A DNA stretch of 64,000 nt from Mycolicibacterium porcinum (GTDB lineage Bacteria > Actinomycetota > Actinomycetes > Mycobacteriales > Mycobacteriaceae): assembly GCA_002086835.1 (NCBI GenBank), contig MVIG01000008.1:186001-250000 (forward strand), written 5' to 3'. The translations under genes were made by a program, and so were the position numbers. The notes under the pieces are model-generated. The model did not search any database and was not told the origin of the DNA. It saw only the letters and a program-made list of their open reading frames with translations. Positions 33,961-43,466 of this stretch are shown piece by piece; within the stretch, counting starts at the first letter, position 1, and every line of letters starts with the position of its first letter.

Positions 33961-34328
33961 TTCTGGATTTCGTAGCGGGGGTTGTAAATCGCCTTGGCGC
34001 CGTTCTCCAGCTTGCCGACCCGGCCATGCACCCGCAGGGTGCAGCCCGATTCGATACCGGGAATGCGACGCTGCCCGAGCCACACCAACAACACTGTGTC
34101 GGTACCGTCGAACAGCTCGGCCTTGATGCCGCCGGAACACCCCTTGCCGTTGCATTCGACGCTGCGCAGAGTGCCGACCATCGTCACTTCCTGGCCGCGC
34201 TGGGCGTCGATCGCCTTGAGCGCGCCGGTATTGGCGGCTTCGTCGCTGAGCTCTTCGACATCAAGCTGTTCGGGGTCTTCCGTCAGGCGTCGCGTAAGCC
34301 GGCGCAGATACCCTTCGGCCGTAGCCAT
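33957..34328 (-). CDS. Small OB-fold nucleic-acid-binding protein (Rv2694c orthologue)
   Basis: 123 residues. After a helical start (MATAEGYLRRLTRRL) comes an OB-fold with GQEVTMVGTLRSVECNGKGCSGGIKAELFDGTDTVLLVW broken by a basic loop and finished by LRVHGRVGKLENGAKAIYNP. Probably binds single-stranded DNA or RNA. ATG at 34328 with AGGAGAGG. Coupled to the DUF3159 membrane protein downstream. Confidence 0.83.
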   Translation of the reverse strand: MATAEGYLRRLTRRLTEDPEQLDVEELSDEAANTGALKAIDAQRGQEVTMVGTLRSVECNGKGCSGGIKAELFDGTDTVLLVWLGQRRIPGIESGCTLRVHGRVGKLENGAKAIYNPRYEIQK

Positions 34329-34459
34329 GGCCTCTCCTGACCTTCTGCGGATCCACTGTGAATCCGCCCAACCAAGGCCACGGTAGACCTCTTATCCGGG
34401 GAATGCCACGTGGGGTGTGGGTCGGCACGCCGACGATTTGACGGGGCAGGCACGATCGT

Positions 34460-35182
34460 GTGATGAGCGTCATCCTGCGCGGTGTCCCAACCGTTTTGCT
34501 GCCCGGTACCGGGTCCGACGACAACTACGTCTACCGGGCGTTTTCGAGTGCGCTGCACGCCGTCGACGCCCTCGTGGTGACCCCGCCGCCGACTCCGGAC
34601 CGGCTCATCGAGGGCTACCTGCATGCGCTCGACGACGCGGCCCGGTCGGGGCCGATCGCGGTCGGCGGGGTGTCGATCGGCGCCGTCGTTGCGGTGCGCT
34701 GGGCATTGGACCATCCCGGTCGCAGCGTTGCCGTGCTGGCCGCGCTGCCGCCCTGGACGGGTTCCTCCCAGCACGCCCCCGCCGCATTGCTGGCCCGACA
34801 GTCCGCCGACCTGTTACGCCGGGACGGACTGGCGGCGACGGTCGCACAGATGCGCGCCTCCAGCCCGCCGTGGCTGGCCGACGAACTGGCCCGCTCCTGG
34901 GTGGGTCAGTGGCCGACCCTGCCCGAAGCGATGGAGGAAGCCGCCGGTTACCGCGCACCGGACAGTGCCGAACTCGAACAACTCGGGGTGCCGATGGGCG
35001 TCGCGGTGGCCACCGACGACCCCGTGCATCCGGCCGAAGTCGGATACGAGTGGGTGGCGGCGGCGCCGCAGGCGGCATTGCGGTCGGTGACGCTGGAACA
35101 GATGGGTGTCGACACGGGCGTGCTGGGAACGGCGTGTCTGGCGGCGCTGCAGGAGGCCGCCAGCGACCCTGTGGCGGGTTGA
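34460..35182 (+). CDS. Alpha/beta hydrolase (Rv2695 orthologue)
   Basis: 240 residues. Nucleophile elbow GGVSIGA with Ser72, oxyanion region VLLPGTGSDDNYV. The acid is probably in AVATDDPVHPAEVGYEW, which also supplies a histidine. GTG at 34460 or ATG at 34463 can start it; the sequence just upstream holds no clear ribosome site. Located between the OB-fold gene and the DUF3710 gene as in M. tuberculosis. The substrate is unknown. Confidence 0.8.
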   Translation: MMSVILRGVPTVLLPGTGSDDNYVYRAFSSALHAVDALVVTPPPTPDRLIEGYLHALDDAARSGPIAVGGVSIGAVVAVRWALDHPGRSVAVLAALPPWTGSSQHAPAALLARQSADLLRRDGLAATVAQMRASSPPWLADELARSWVGQWPTLPEAMEEAAGYRAPDSAELEQLGVPMGVAVATDDPVHPAEVGYEWVAAAPQAALRSVTLEQMGVDTGVLGTACLAALQEAASDPVAG

Positions 35183-35189
35183 GCCGGTA

Positions 35190-35987
35190 CTACCCGCCGG
35201 TGATGGTGCGCAGCTGCTGCATCGCCGAGCCCTGCACGCTGCGGCGCGCCACCGGCTCGGCGGGCGGCTGATCCTGCGGCGGCGTCTGGGCCGAGGCGGC
35301 GAGCTGCTGGGCAGCCTGCTGCATCGCGGCCTGCTGCGCCGCGGCGCGAAGTTGGGCGGCCATCGGCTCGGGCAGCTGCACCTGCAGCGGCGTGCGCACC
35401 GGCATCGGCGTGTCACCGCGACGAATCACGCTGTCGGCCAATGATGCCCGCGCCTCGTCGGCCAGCGCATCGATGGTGTCGGGGGCGCCGTTGACCACAC
35501 AGCGCACCATCCAGCGATAGCCGTCGACGCCGATGAAGCGGACCACACCGCCGTTGCCCACGCCGACCACCTCGCGGCCCCACGGGCCGTCCTGGATGTT
35601 CACCGAACTGGCGTCCTTGCGCAGCGATTCGGCGAGCTCGCCTGCCACCTCACGCCACAGGCCTGCGCTCTTGGGCGCGGCATACGCGGCGATGGTGAAC
35701 CGCCCGTTCGGGGTCACCACCCACACCGCGCTGGGCGCACCCGCCTCGTTGAGCTCGACCTGGACCTGCCCGCCGTCGGGCATGGGGATCAGGACCGAGC
35801 CGAGGTCGAGCCTGCCCTGCGCGGCGACCTCGGGATCGTCGAAGTCCTCGATGTCGAACGGGCCGTCGTCGGAACCCTCGTCGAAGTCGTCGGCCTCGTC
35901 GGCCGGTTGGTCGACAACCTGCTCGTCATCGTTCTGACGAGCCGAGCCGTCAGCCGAGTCGTTGCTCTTGCGCTTTCCGAATGCCAT
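35190..35987 (-). CDS. DUF3710 conserved protein (Rv2696c orthologue)
   Basis: 265 residues. A charged, strongly acidic N-terminal tail (about 15-55), a central DUF3710 domain (GSVLIPMPDGGQVQVELNE, WREVAGELAESLRKD), then an alanine/glutamine-rich C-terminal tail (AAAQQAAMQQAAQQLAA). Function is unknown. The ATG at 35987 shares one base with the dut stop (TGATG), so it is coupled to dut. Confidence 0.83.
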   Translation of the reverse strand: MAFGKRKSNDSADGSARQNDDEQVVDQPADEADDFDEGSDDGPFDIEDFDDPEVAAQGRLDLGSVLIPMPDGGQVQVELNEAGAPSAVWVVTPNGRFTIAAYAAPKSAGLWREVAGELAESLRKDASSVNIQDGPWGREVVGVGNGGVVRFIGVDGYRWMVRCVVNGAPDTIDALADEARASLADSVIRRGDTPMPVRTPLQVQLPEPMAAQLRAAAQQAAMQQAAQQLAASAQTPPQDQPPAEPVARRSVQGSAMQQLRTITGG

Positions 35988-36451
35988 CACAAACTCGCAT
36001 GTCCGCCGGAGGAACCGTGGCCGCCGTCGCCACGGGAGGTGTCAGCCAGGCCTGCCTCGTCGAACGAGGTCACCTCGACCAACTCGGGCAGTTCTACCCG
36101 CTGTACCAACAACTGGGCAATCCGGTCACCGCGATTGATCACGATCGGCGTGGCGGGATCGAGGTTGATCAGCGAAACCTTGATCTCGCCGCGATAACCG
36201 GCGTCTATCGTGCCCGGGCTGTTGACGATCGAAAGTCCCACGCGGGCAGCCAGACCCGAGCGCGGGTGGATCAGCCCGACCATTCCGTGCGGAATGGCCA
36301 CGGCGACGCCGGTCGGCACGAGCTCGCGTTGCCCGGGGGCCAGCTCGACATCGCGCGCGCTGTAGAGGTCTACGCCCGCGTCCCCATCGTGCGCCCGGCT
36401 GGGCATCGGTAGTTCGCGGTCCAATCGGACGACCGCCAGAGAGGTGGACAC
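35987..36451 (-). CDS. dut: Deoxyuridine 5'-triphosphate nucleotidohydrolase
   Basis: 154 residues, the same length as M. tuberculosis dUTPase (Rv2697c). Trimeric dUTPase motifs: [10 protein letters not shown] (1), [12 protein letters not shown] (2), [13 protein letters not shown] (3), [10 protein letters not shown] (4), and the glycine-rich arm [14 protein letters not shown] (5). GTG at 36451. -10 TAATCT lies eight nt upstream and overlaps the -10 of the divergent DUF3093 gene. Removes dUTP and supplies dUMP. Confidence 0.96.
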   Translation of the reverse strand: MSTSLAVVRLDRELPMPSRAHDGDAGVDLYSARDVELAPGQRELVPTGVAVAIPHGMVGLIHPRSGLAARVGLSIVNSPGTIDAGYRGEIKVSLINLDPATPIVINRGDRIAQLLVQRVELPELVEVTSFDEAGLADTSRGDGGHGSSGGHASL

Positions 36452-36459
36452 GACGTCAC

Positions 36460-36469
36460 AGATTACTCT
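36460..36469. promoter_or_regulatory. Overlapping divergent -10 elements of dut and the DUF3093 gene
   Basis: AGATTACTCT holds TACTCT (36464-36469, plus strand, eight nt before GTG 36477) and TAATCT (36465-36460, minus strand, nine nt before GTG 36451). The two -10 elements share 36464-36465, and the two start codons are only 25 nt apart. RNA polymerase cannot open both promoters at once. Confidence 0.6.
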
Positions 36470-36476
36470 GAGCCGC

Positions 36477-36956
36477 GTGTCAGACACGCGCGCAACCACC
36501 CAAAGCGTTCAGTACCGCGAACGTTTGTGGGTGCCTTGGTGGTGGTCACTGCCGGCTGCGGTGCTGGCAGGAGTGATCGCGTTCGAGATCGGGCTGGCCG
36601 CGCCTGCCATTCCGGCGTGGTTGCCTTACGTGCTGCTCTTCGGCGTGGCGGGCGCCGTGCTGATGTGGTTCAGCAAGACGGAGTTGAAGGTGGTGCGCGA
36701 CGACGCCGGCGACACCGAGCTGTGGGTGGCCGACGCCCACCTGCCCACCAGCGTCATCTCGCGGACCGCGGAGGTGCCACGAACTGCCAAGTCGGCCGCG
36801 TTGGGCCGTCAGCTCGATCCCGCCGCCTTCGTCGTGCATCGGGCCTGGGTAGGACCGATGGTCCTGGTAGTGCTCGACGATCCGGATGACCCCACCCCGT
36901 ACTGGCTCATCAGTTCGCGTCATCCGGATCGCGTCCTCGCTGCGCTCCGCGGCTGA
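36477..36956 (+). CDS. DUF3093 membrane protein (Rv2698 orthologue)
   Basis: 159 residues from the GTG at 36477. Two helices near the N-terminus (about 22-65: [35 protein letters not shown]), then a soluble domain ending [21 protein letters not shown]. The family is of unknown function and is constantly next to dut in mycobacteria. Its stop codon is inside the first unit of a 26-bp tandem repeat. Confidence 0.83.
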   Translation: MSDTRATTQSVQYRERLWVPWWWSLPAAVLAGVIAFEIGLAAPAIPAWLPYVLLFGVAGAVLMWFSKTELKVVRDDAGDTELWVADAHLPTSVISRTAEVPRTAKSAALGRQLDPAAFVVHRAWVGPMVLVVLDDPDDPTPYWLISSRHPDRVLAALRG

Positions 36957-37049
36957 GCCGCGAATCCAGCTCATGCGGCTGAGCCGCGCATCCAACCCCA
37001 GCGGCTGAGCCGCGAATCCAGCTCCTGCGGCTGAGCCGCCGTCAGGCGG
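36949..37049. repeat. 26-bp tandem repeat, four units, between convergent genes
   Basis: Units begin at 36949, 36975, 37001 and 37027 with a constant period of 26. Each opens with GCGGCTGAGCCGC, itself an inverted repeat (GCGGCT/AGCCGC), followed by a more variable part such as GAATCCAGCTC; the last unit is partial. The array covers the stop of the DUF3093 gene and the stop of the DUF4193 gene, so it is the whole convergent intergenic region. It could act as a bidirectional multi-hairpin terminator and may vary in copy number between strains. Confidence 0.75.
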
Positions 37050-37344
37050 CGCAGTCCGTGCAGATCATCACGCCGTTCTTCTCGCTTGCCAGCCGGCTCC
37101 GGTGATGCACCAGGAAGCAGCTGGAGCAGGTGAACTCGTCGGCCTGCTTCGGGACCACCCGTACCGACAATTCCTCGCCGGACAGGTCCGCCCCCGGCAG
37201 TTCGAACGACTCGGCCGATTCTGATTCATCGACATCCACCACGGCGGACTGTGCCTCGTTGCGCCGCGCCTTGAGCTCCTCGAGCGAATCCTCAGAAACC
37301 TCGTCTGCTTCGGAACGTCGTGGAGCGTCGTAGTCGGTTGCCAT
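37042..37344 (-). CDS. DUF4193 zinc-ribbon protein (Rv2699c orthologue)
   Basis: 100 residues: an acidic, disordered N-terminal half and a C-terminal pair of CxxC motifs (CSSCFLVHH and CTDC), a likely zinc ribbon. ATG at 37344. Its promoter region is shared with cei and contains a perfect CRP-type palindrome at 37438-37457, about 100 nt upstream. The function of the family is unknown; it may bind RNA polymerase or nucleic acid. Confidence 0.83.
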   Translation of the reverse strand: MATDYDAPRRSEADEVSEDSLEELKARRNEAQSAVVDVDESESAESFELPGADLSGEELSVRVVPKQADEFTCSSCFLVHHRSRLASEKNGVMICTDCAA

Positions 37345-37437
37345 CGTCTGTGTCCCCTCCCTTACCTTGCAGCAGAGCTTTGTACCAGCGTCGAACGCAT
37401 TCCCCAAATGATTCGTGCCCGTATTGCCACACGTTTC

Positions 37438-37457
37438 AGTGTGATTTACATCACACT
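37438..37457. promoter_or_regulatory. CRP binding site between the DUF4193 gene and cei
   Basis: AGTGTGA-TTTACA-TCACACT: exact TGTGA-N6-TCACA core plus one extra matching base pair on each side. The centre lies at -62.5 relative to the presumed leaderless start of cei (37510), close to the class I activation position. A site of this quality is the accepted mycobacterial CRP (Rv3676) recognition sequence. Confidence 0.75.
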
Positions 37458-37509
37458 ACCGTCTGAGCACTGGTGCGTCAGCGAACACGTTTGCCCTTAG
37501 AGTGCACAT

Positions 37510-38160
37510 GTGGTCGCGCAAATCACCGATGGCACAGCCTTCGACCGACACGGTCGACCGTTCCGTCGGCGCAGTTTCGTTCCCGGCATAGTCCTCTTCG
37601 TCGCACTCGCGGTGGTGACGATGATCGTCTGGATCATCGCCCTCAATCAGCCCAGCGATGTGCACGAGGCCACGGTGTGCAACAACCCGCCACCCGCCAC
37701 CGATCCCGCGGCCCCCAAGCTCGGCGAACAGGTTGCCAACTCGGCCATGACCGAAGTCACACCGGCACCGCTGGCCGAGACCAGGATCCGGGTACTCAAC
37801 GCCAGCGGACAGGGCGGCCAGGCCGGCGAGGTGGCAGGCGCGCTGCGCGATCTCGGCTTTGCCCAGCCCGAGGCGGCAAACGACCCGATCTACTCCACCA
37901 CCCGGCTGGAATGCCAGGGCCAGATCCGGTTCGGCCCGTCCGGCCGCACCGCCGCCGCCGCGGTGTGGCTGGTGGCCCCGTGCACGGAGCTGTTCCAGGA
38001 CGAAAGGCCCGACGCCACAGTCGATCTGGCGCTGGGCACCGAGTTCAACGAGCTCGCCAGCAACGATGACATCAAGGCCGTGCTGGCCAGCCTGCGGCCC
38101 GACGCCACCGCCCCGTCCGATTCCGCGCTGCTGTCAAAGATCCATACCGGCACCTGCTAG
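37510..38160 (+). CDS. cei: Cell envelope integrity protein Cei (Rv2700 orthologue)
   Basis: 216 residues: cytoplasmic N-terminus, one helix (about 26-46, FVPGIVLFVALAVVTMIVW), then an extracytoplasmic LytR_C domain (about 90-195, ETRIRVLNASGQGGQAGEVA). The cysteines in TVCNNP, RLECQG and VAPCTELF could form disulfides. M. tuberculosis Rv2700 is needed for normal envelope integrity. GTG at 37510 with -10 TAGAGT (37498-37503) at -12 to -7, leaderless. CRP site at -62.5. The 3' end overlaps suhB by 27 nt. Confidence 0.9.
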   Translation: MVAQITDGTAFDRHGRPFRRRSFVPGIVLFVALAVVTMIVWIIALNQPSDVHEATVCNNPPPATDPAAPKLGEQVANSAMTEVTPAPLAETRIRVLNASGQGGQAGEVAGALRDLGFAQPEAANDPIYSTTRLECQGQIRFGPSGRTAAAAVWLVAPCTELFQDERPDATVDLALGTEFNELASNDDIKAVLASLRPDATAPSDSALLSKIHTGTC

Positions 38161-38979
38161 CGCGGCGTGCAGGGCGTCGGCGACGCCCGGCGCCGACGCG
38201 GCCACGTGCTCGGCACCGGCAGCGGTGGGCAACCACACCGTCGCCCCCGCCTCCGCGGCGATCAGCGCCGCCGCTGCCCAGTCCCAAACCTGGACGCCTT
38301 CTTCGTAGTAGGCGTCCAACCGGCCCGCGGCCACCATGCACAGGTCCAGCGCGCACGAGCCGATGCGACGAATGTCGCGCACCTCGGGCAGCACCTCGGC
38401 CACCACCGCGGCCTGCCGCGCCCGCCTGCCCGGGTCGTAGGCGAACCCGGTGCCCAGCAGCGCCATCGACAGCTCCTCGACACCGCTACAGCGCAGCGCG
38501 CTCCGCACCCCGTCCCGCACCACCTCGGCACCATGACCGAGGGCCGCCGAGTAGACCTCACCGGCAGGCACATTCGCCACGGCCCCGGCCACAGACCGCC
38601 CGTCGTACTGTGCGGCCACCGACACCGCGTACGCCGGAATTCCGTAGACGAAGTTGACCGTGCCGTCGATCGGGTCGAGCACCCAACTCAGTCCCGGCCT
38701 GCCGTCCAGCCGGCCGCCCTCCTCCTCCCCCAGGATCGCCTCGCCCGGCCGCAATACCGCCAGCCGCTCCCGCAGCCATCGCTCGGTCTCGGTGTCGACG
38801 ATCGTGACGGGGTCGGTCGGGGTGCTCTTGGATCTGACAGTCCGCGCGTCGTCGCGTACCGCCGCTCCATCGGAGCTGAACACCTCGGCGCGCCGGCGGG
38901 AGACGAAGTCGGCGGCTTCGGTGGCCAGCTGCTCGGCCACGATCCGTAGGGCGGGGGCATCGAAACTGTTGTCGGTCAC
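38134..38979 (-). CDS. suhB: Inositol-1-monophosphatase family protein SuhB (Rv2701c orthologue)
   Basis: 281 residues from the GTG at 38979. Lithium-sensitive phosphatase motifs: ILGEEEGG, WVLDPIDGTVNFVYGIP and WDWAAAALIAAEAGA, which bind the catalytic Mg ions. Dephosphorylates inositol 1-phosphate and supplies inositol for PI, PIM and mycothiol. It is convergent with cei with a 27-nt overlap. Confidence 0.93.
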   Translation of the reverse strand: MTDNSFDAPALRIVAEQLATEAADFVSRRRAEVFSSDGAAVRDDARTVRSKSTPTDPVTIVDTETERWLRERLAVLRPGEAILGEEEGGRLDGRPGLSWVLDPIDGTVNFVYGIPAYAVSVAAQYDGRSVAGAVANVPAGEVYSAALGHGAEVVRDGVRSALRCSGVEELSMALLGTGFAYDPGRRARQAAVVAEVLPEVRDIRRIGSCALDLCMVAAGRLDAYYEEGVQVWDWAAAALIAAEAGATVWLPTAAGAEHVAASAPGVADALHAALAGAGMDL

Positions 38980-39137
38980 CGCCCTATCGCAACATCTTCG
39001 GCCCGAAAAGTCGCTTCGCGGTGGATCCCGGACCACCGGCGGGTGCGATGTTCAACGACTAGGGTGGGGACGCGCCTTGGTTTGTCCCTCACCCTGTCCG
39101 ACAGCCTCTTCACCGCCTGTCCCACAAAGGAGCACCC

Positions 39138-39959
39138 ATGACCGCACCCGATGCGCCCGCGGCAGATCCGGTTCCCGCCGTCGAATCCCAACACCGCGGA
39201 TTCGGCGTCGACGTCGGCGGCAGCGGGATCAAGGGCGGCATCGTCGACCTCGACACCGGGCAGCTCATCGGTGAGCGGTTCAAGCTCGACACGCCGCAGC
39301 CGTCGACTCCGGAATCGGTGGCGAAGACGGTGGCTGCGGTGGTGGCCGAGTTCGGCTGGACGGGCAACGTGGGCGTCACCTACCCGGGCGTCGTCACCGA
39401 CGGCATCGTGCGCACCGCGGCCAACGTCGACAAAGGCTGGATCGGGGTGAACGCCTCGGAGGTGATCAGCGCCGCGCTCGGCGGACAGCCGGTGCGGGTG
39501 CTCAACGACGCCGACGCGGCAGGCCTGGCCGAGGAGCGCTACGGGGCGGGCAAGGACAACTCCGGCGTGGTGGTGCTGCTGACCTTCGGCACCGGAATCG
39601 GTTCCGCGGTGATCCACAACGGTGTTTTGTTGCCCAACACCGAATTTGGCCACCTGGAGGTGGACGGCAAGGAGGCCGAACATCGCGCCGCGTCCTCGGT
39701 CAAGGAACGCAAGGACTGGAGCTACGCCCGGTGGAGCGAGGAGGTGAACAAGGTTCTGGTGACGATCGAGAACGCGATCTGGCCGGACCTGTTCATCGCA
39801 GGCGGCGGCATCAGCCGCAAGTCCGACAAGTGGCTGCCGCTGCTCAAGATCCGCACCCCGATCGTCCCCGCCGCGTTGCTCAACACCGCAGGCATCGTGG
39901 GTGCGGCCATGGCCAGCCAGGGGCCGGGCCTCGCCGGCACGCAGGCTACCGCCGGGTAA
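39138..39959 (+). CDS. ppgK: Polyphosphate glucokinase
   Basis: 273-residue ROK-family kinase that phosphorylates glucose with polyphosphate or ATP. Seen: GFGVDVGGSGIKGGIVD (phosphate 1), NDADAAGLAEERYGAGK with the catalytic aspartate, VVLLTFGTGIGSAV (phosphate 2), and LFIAGGGISRKSDKW (adenosine). ATG at 39138 with AAAGGAG. Rv2702 orthologue, immediately upstream of sigA in the conserved order. Confidence 0.95.
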   Translation: MTAPDAPAADPVPAVESQHRGFGVDVGGSGIKGGIVDLDTGQLIGERFKLDTPQPSTPESVAKTVAAVVAEFGWTGNVGVTYPGVVTDGIVRTAANVDKGWIGVNASEVISAALGGQPVRVLNDADAAGLAEERYGAGKDNSGVVVLLTFGTGIGSAVIHNGVLLPNTEFGHLEVDGKEAEHRAASSVKERKDWSYARWSEEVNKVLVTIENAIWPDLFIAGGGISRKSDKWLPLLKIRTPIVPAALLNTAGIVGAAMASQGPGLAGTQATAG

Positions 39960-39982
39960 CTTTGCCGCTTCGGCGACCTCAC

Positions 39983-40165
39983 GTGCCGAAATTTGCCGCT
40001 CGGCACGGTGAACACCCACACTGTCGTTACAATGGTCCTCGGCGGCCGCCTACCGAATAGCGGTGAATATCCCAGCCGATAAGAACGCCAACATTCGATA
40101 GCAGACGCTTTCGGTGGAGTATGCCCATGCCCGCCGAGAAATTTCGTGAGACCGAAAGGGTGTAC
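39983..40165 (+). promoter_or_regulatory. sigA upstream region: hairpin and promoter candidate
   Basis: GTGCCG (39983-39988) and CGGCAC (40001-40006) can pair downstream of ppgK. A good -10 TACAAT is at 40028-40033, giving an expected transcript start near 40040 and a sigA leader of about 125 nt. No clear -35 hexamer precedes it. Confidence 0.4.
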
Positions 40166-41611
<1,446 letters not shown>

Positions 41612-41633
41612 TCGGCACCAACCCGCTTGTCAC

Positions 41634-41674
41634 GAGAATTGGCCCCCTCCGCCTGACGGAGGGGGCCAATTCTC
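41634..41674. terminator. Bidirectional intrinsic terminator after sigA
   Basis: GAGAATTGGCCCCCTCCG (41634-41651) and its exact complement (41657-41674) form an 18-bp stem with a five-nt CCTGA loop, between convergent sigA (stop 41611) and the phosphatase gene (stop 41685). A weak T-containing run follows (ATTGCT). Confidence 0.85.
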
Positions 41675-41684
41675 ATTGCTCTAC

Positions 41685-43112
41685 TCAGCTGTCCGAATCG
41701 GCGGAAGCCTTCCCGGGCCCGGCGGTGTCACGCGAAGCACTTGGCGCCCCGACACTCTCGGACACCTTCTTGGCGGCACCCGTGAGGCTGCCGACCGAAG
41801 ACTTCACCGTGGACCTGAGCTGATCGGCGGCATCCGACACCTGCTCGCCGGTGCGCTTGGCGTCGGCGAAGGCCTTTCCGGGCCTGACCAGGTTGCCGGC
41901 CCTCAGGTCGGTGGCACCGTTGACGCGTGCCGCGGAGGTCGCCTTCCGGGTCGCGCTGTCGCGATCGCCGCCGGCCACCGCGGGCGCTTCCTTCGGGTCT
42001 GCCACCACGGTGTCCAACGGCTTCAGCATGCTCGTGGCCGAAGTCGTGTCCGGGGCAACGCTCTTGACCGTGTTCGACACCTTGTCGGTGAGCTCCGAGA
42101 CCGGATCGGTCTCCGGGTTCCCCACCTTGTCGAAGACCTTGCCGACCCGCTTGATGACCTCGGCGTTGACGGCCCGGCTGAACTTGGCCATCGACAACGA
42201 CGCATCGGCCACACTGCGGTTGATCGCGGTGGCGACCTTGATCGGGTCACCGGTGGCGAACGAGTCCGTGGCCTGCTTCACGGCGGCTTCGAGCTGGCGG
42301 GTCAGGGTCCGCACCTGCAACCCGACCTCATGCCCGAAGGTCGGCTCGGGGCTGAACCGCTGGCCGTTCCAGTCCACCAGCGTCCAGCCGTCCTCGGGGT
42401 TGCCCTCGATGACGACATAGTCGGTGTTGCCCAGCGCGTGCTGACTCAGCAGCATGCCCTTCTCCGCCAGCGTGAGGTTCTTCGCGTTCATCATGGTCCA
42501 GAACATGATGGTGCCGCCGTGGGAGAACACGATGACGTTGCGATCCCCGTTGTCGTACATGGTCTTCAACGCACCATCGACACGGGCGTCGAACTCATTG
42601 CCGTCGATCGAACCCGGGATGCGCTCGCCGAGCTGACCGGCGAACGCCCACGCGATGGGCGCCTTGAGGTAGCCGCCCAGGGCACCGCTCTCGGGCGTGC
42701 CCTCGTAGTCGCCCGCCTCGATCTCCTGCAGGCCGGGCAACACCTGGATCGGCAGGCCGAGATAGGCCGACATCGGTTCTGCGGTCTGCTGGGTTCGGAT
42801 CATCTGCGATGCGTAGATGGCGTCGTAGTTGTTGTCGCCCAGCTTGTCGACCACTGCCTCGGCCTGCTCCCGGCCCAGCGGGGTGAGCGACGGACCGGGC
42901 GTCGAGGTGTCGATGTTCCCCGACGTGTTGCCTGCAGACTGGCCGTGCCGCACGAAGGTGACCCGCATGTTCTCCGCGGCCCACGCGGGCAGCACGGACA
43001 TCACGAAGAAGCCGAAGGCGGTCAGCACGATGCCGAGGCCTCTCCATGTCGTTCTCGAACGGCGACGCACAGCCGGTACGGCACCGTTGTCGAACCTGCT
43101 CTGTCGGTCCAT
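41685..43112 (-). CDS. Exported histidine phosphatase-like protein with long helical tail
   Basis: 475 residues. A signal sequence or anchor (about 25-46, GLGIVLTAFGFFVMSVLPAW) ends at AWA-AE. The phosphoglycerate-mutase-like domain carries VTFVRHGQSAGNTSG with the catalytic histidine, the second histidine in VIVFSHGGTIMFW, and EIEAGDYEG. From about residue 270 a lysine, alanine and serine-rich tail runs for about 200 residues, with VSELTDKVSNTVKSV-like heptads (possible coiled coil). ATG at 43112 with GGGAGAGGAA. Function unknown; it marks the left edge of the region absent from the M. tuberculosis order. Confidence 0.78.
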   Translation of the reverse strand: MDRQSRFDNGAVPAVRRRSRTTWRGLGIVLTAFGFFVMSVLPAWAAENMRVTFVRHGQSAGNTSGNIDTSTPGPSLTPLGREQAEAVVDKLGDNNYDAIYASQMIRTQQTAEPMSAYLGLPIQVLPGLQEIEAGDYEGTPESGALGGYLKAPIAWAFAGQLGERIPGSIDGNEFDARVDGALKTMYDNGDRNVIVFSHGGTIMFWTMMNAKNLTLAEKGMLLSQHALGNTDYVVIEGNPEDGWTLVDWNGQRFSPEPTFGHEVGLQVRTLTRQLEAAVKQATDSFATGDPIKVATAINRSVADASLSMAKFSRAVNAEVIKRVGKVFDKVGNPETDPVSELTDKVSNTVKSVAPDTTSATSMLKPLDTVVADPKEAPAVAGGDRDSATRKATSAARVNGATDLRAGNLVRPGKAFADAKRTGEQVSDAADQLRSTVKSSVGSLTGAAKKVSESVGAPSASRDTAGPGKASADSDS

Positions 43113-43466
43113 TTCCTCTCCCTCTATTAGGTTGTCGAGCCCGCGGTAGCCGCGGCCCGGATATGCCCGGTCGAATACGACTGCGCAGCGGCGGATTTGA
43201 CCGGTGTGTCGCCCGCCTCACCGTGCCGGGCCATGTGATCGTGCGCACTCACCGAACTTCCAGCAGCGGCAGTCTCGCTCAGCGGTACAAGATTCTGAGG
43301 TCTGGTGTAGCGGGGCCGACACGCCGTCGTCAGGACCTCAATCGTGTTGGCCGAGAGCCGGATTCCGGGAATCCCGCGCGGCACATGCGCACCGGCGCCG
43401 GCGCCGATGTGGTGCGGTGAGGCACGACGACCTGCGCCGGTCGCTGTCCAACGGCGTGGGGGCGAC
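43113..43466. other. 354-nt region between the phosphatase gene and the esterase remnant, no gene found
   Basis: Holds the upstream region of the phosphatase gene and no reading frame I can support. Short frames exist on both strands but look random. No operator-quality palindrome was noticed. It is probably the scar of the deletion that removed the front of the esterase gene at 43467-43673. Confidence 0.5.

Noticed and set aside
36452-36499. Longer N-terminus for dut
   Set aside because: The GTG at 36451 gives exactly 154 residues as in M. tuberculosis and follows a -10 element; the extension runs through the divergent gene.
36949-37049. Tandem repeats as a CRISPR array
   Set aside because: Units are directly adjacent at 26-nt period with similar rather than unique intervening sequence, and no cas genes are present.
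43344-43466. In-frame 5' extension of the esterase remnant as a real small gene
   Set aside because: Its residues do not resemble esterases and show no start signal; only the last 68 codons are recognisable.
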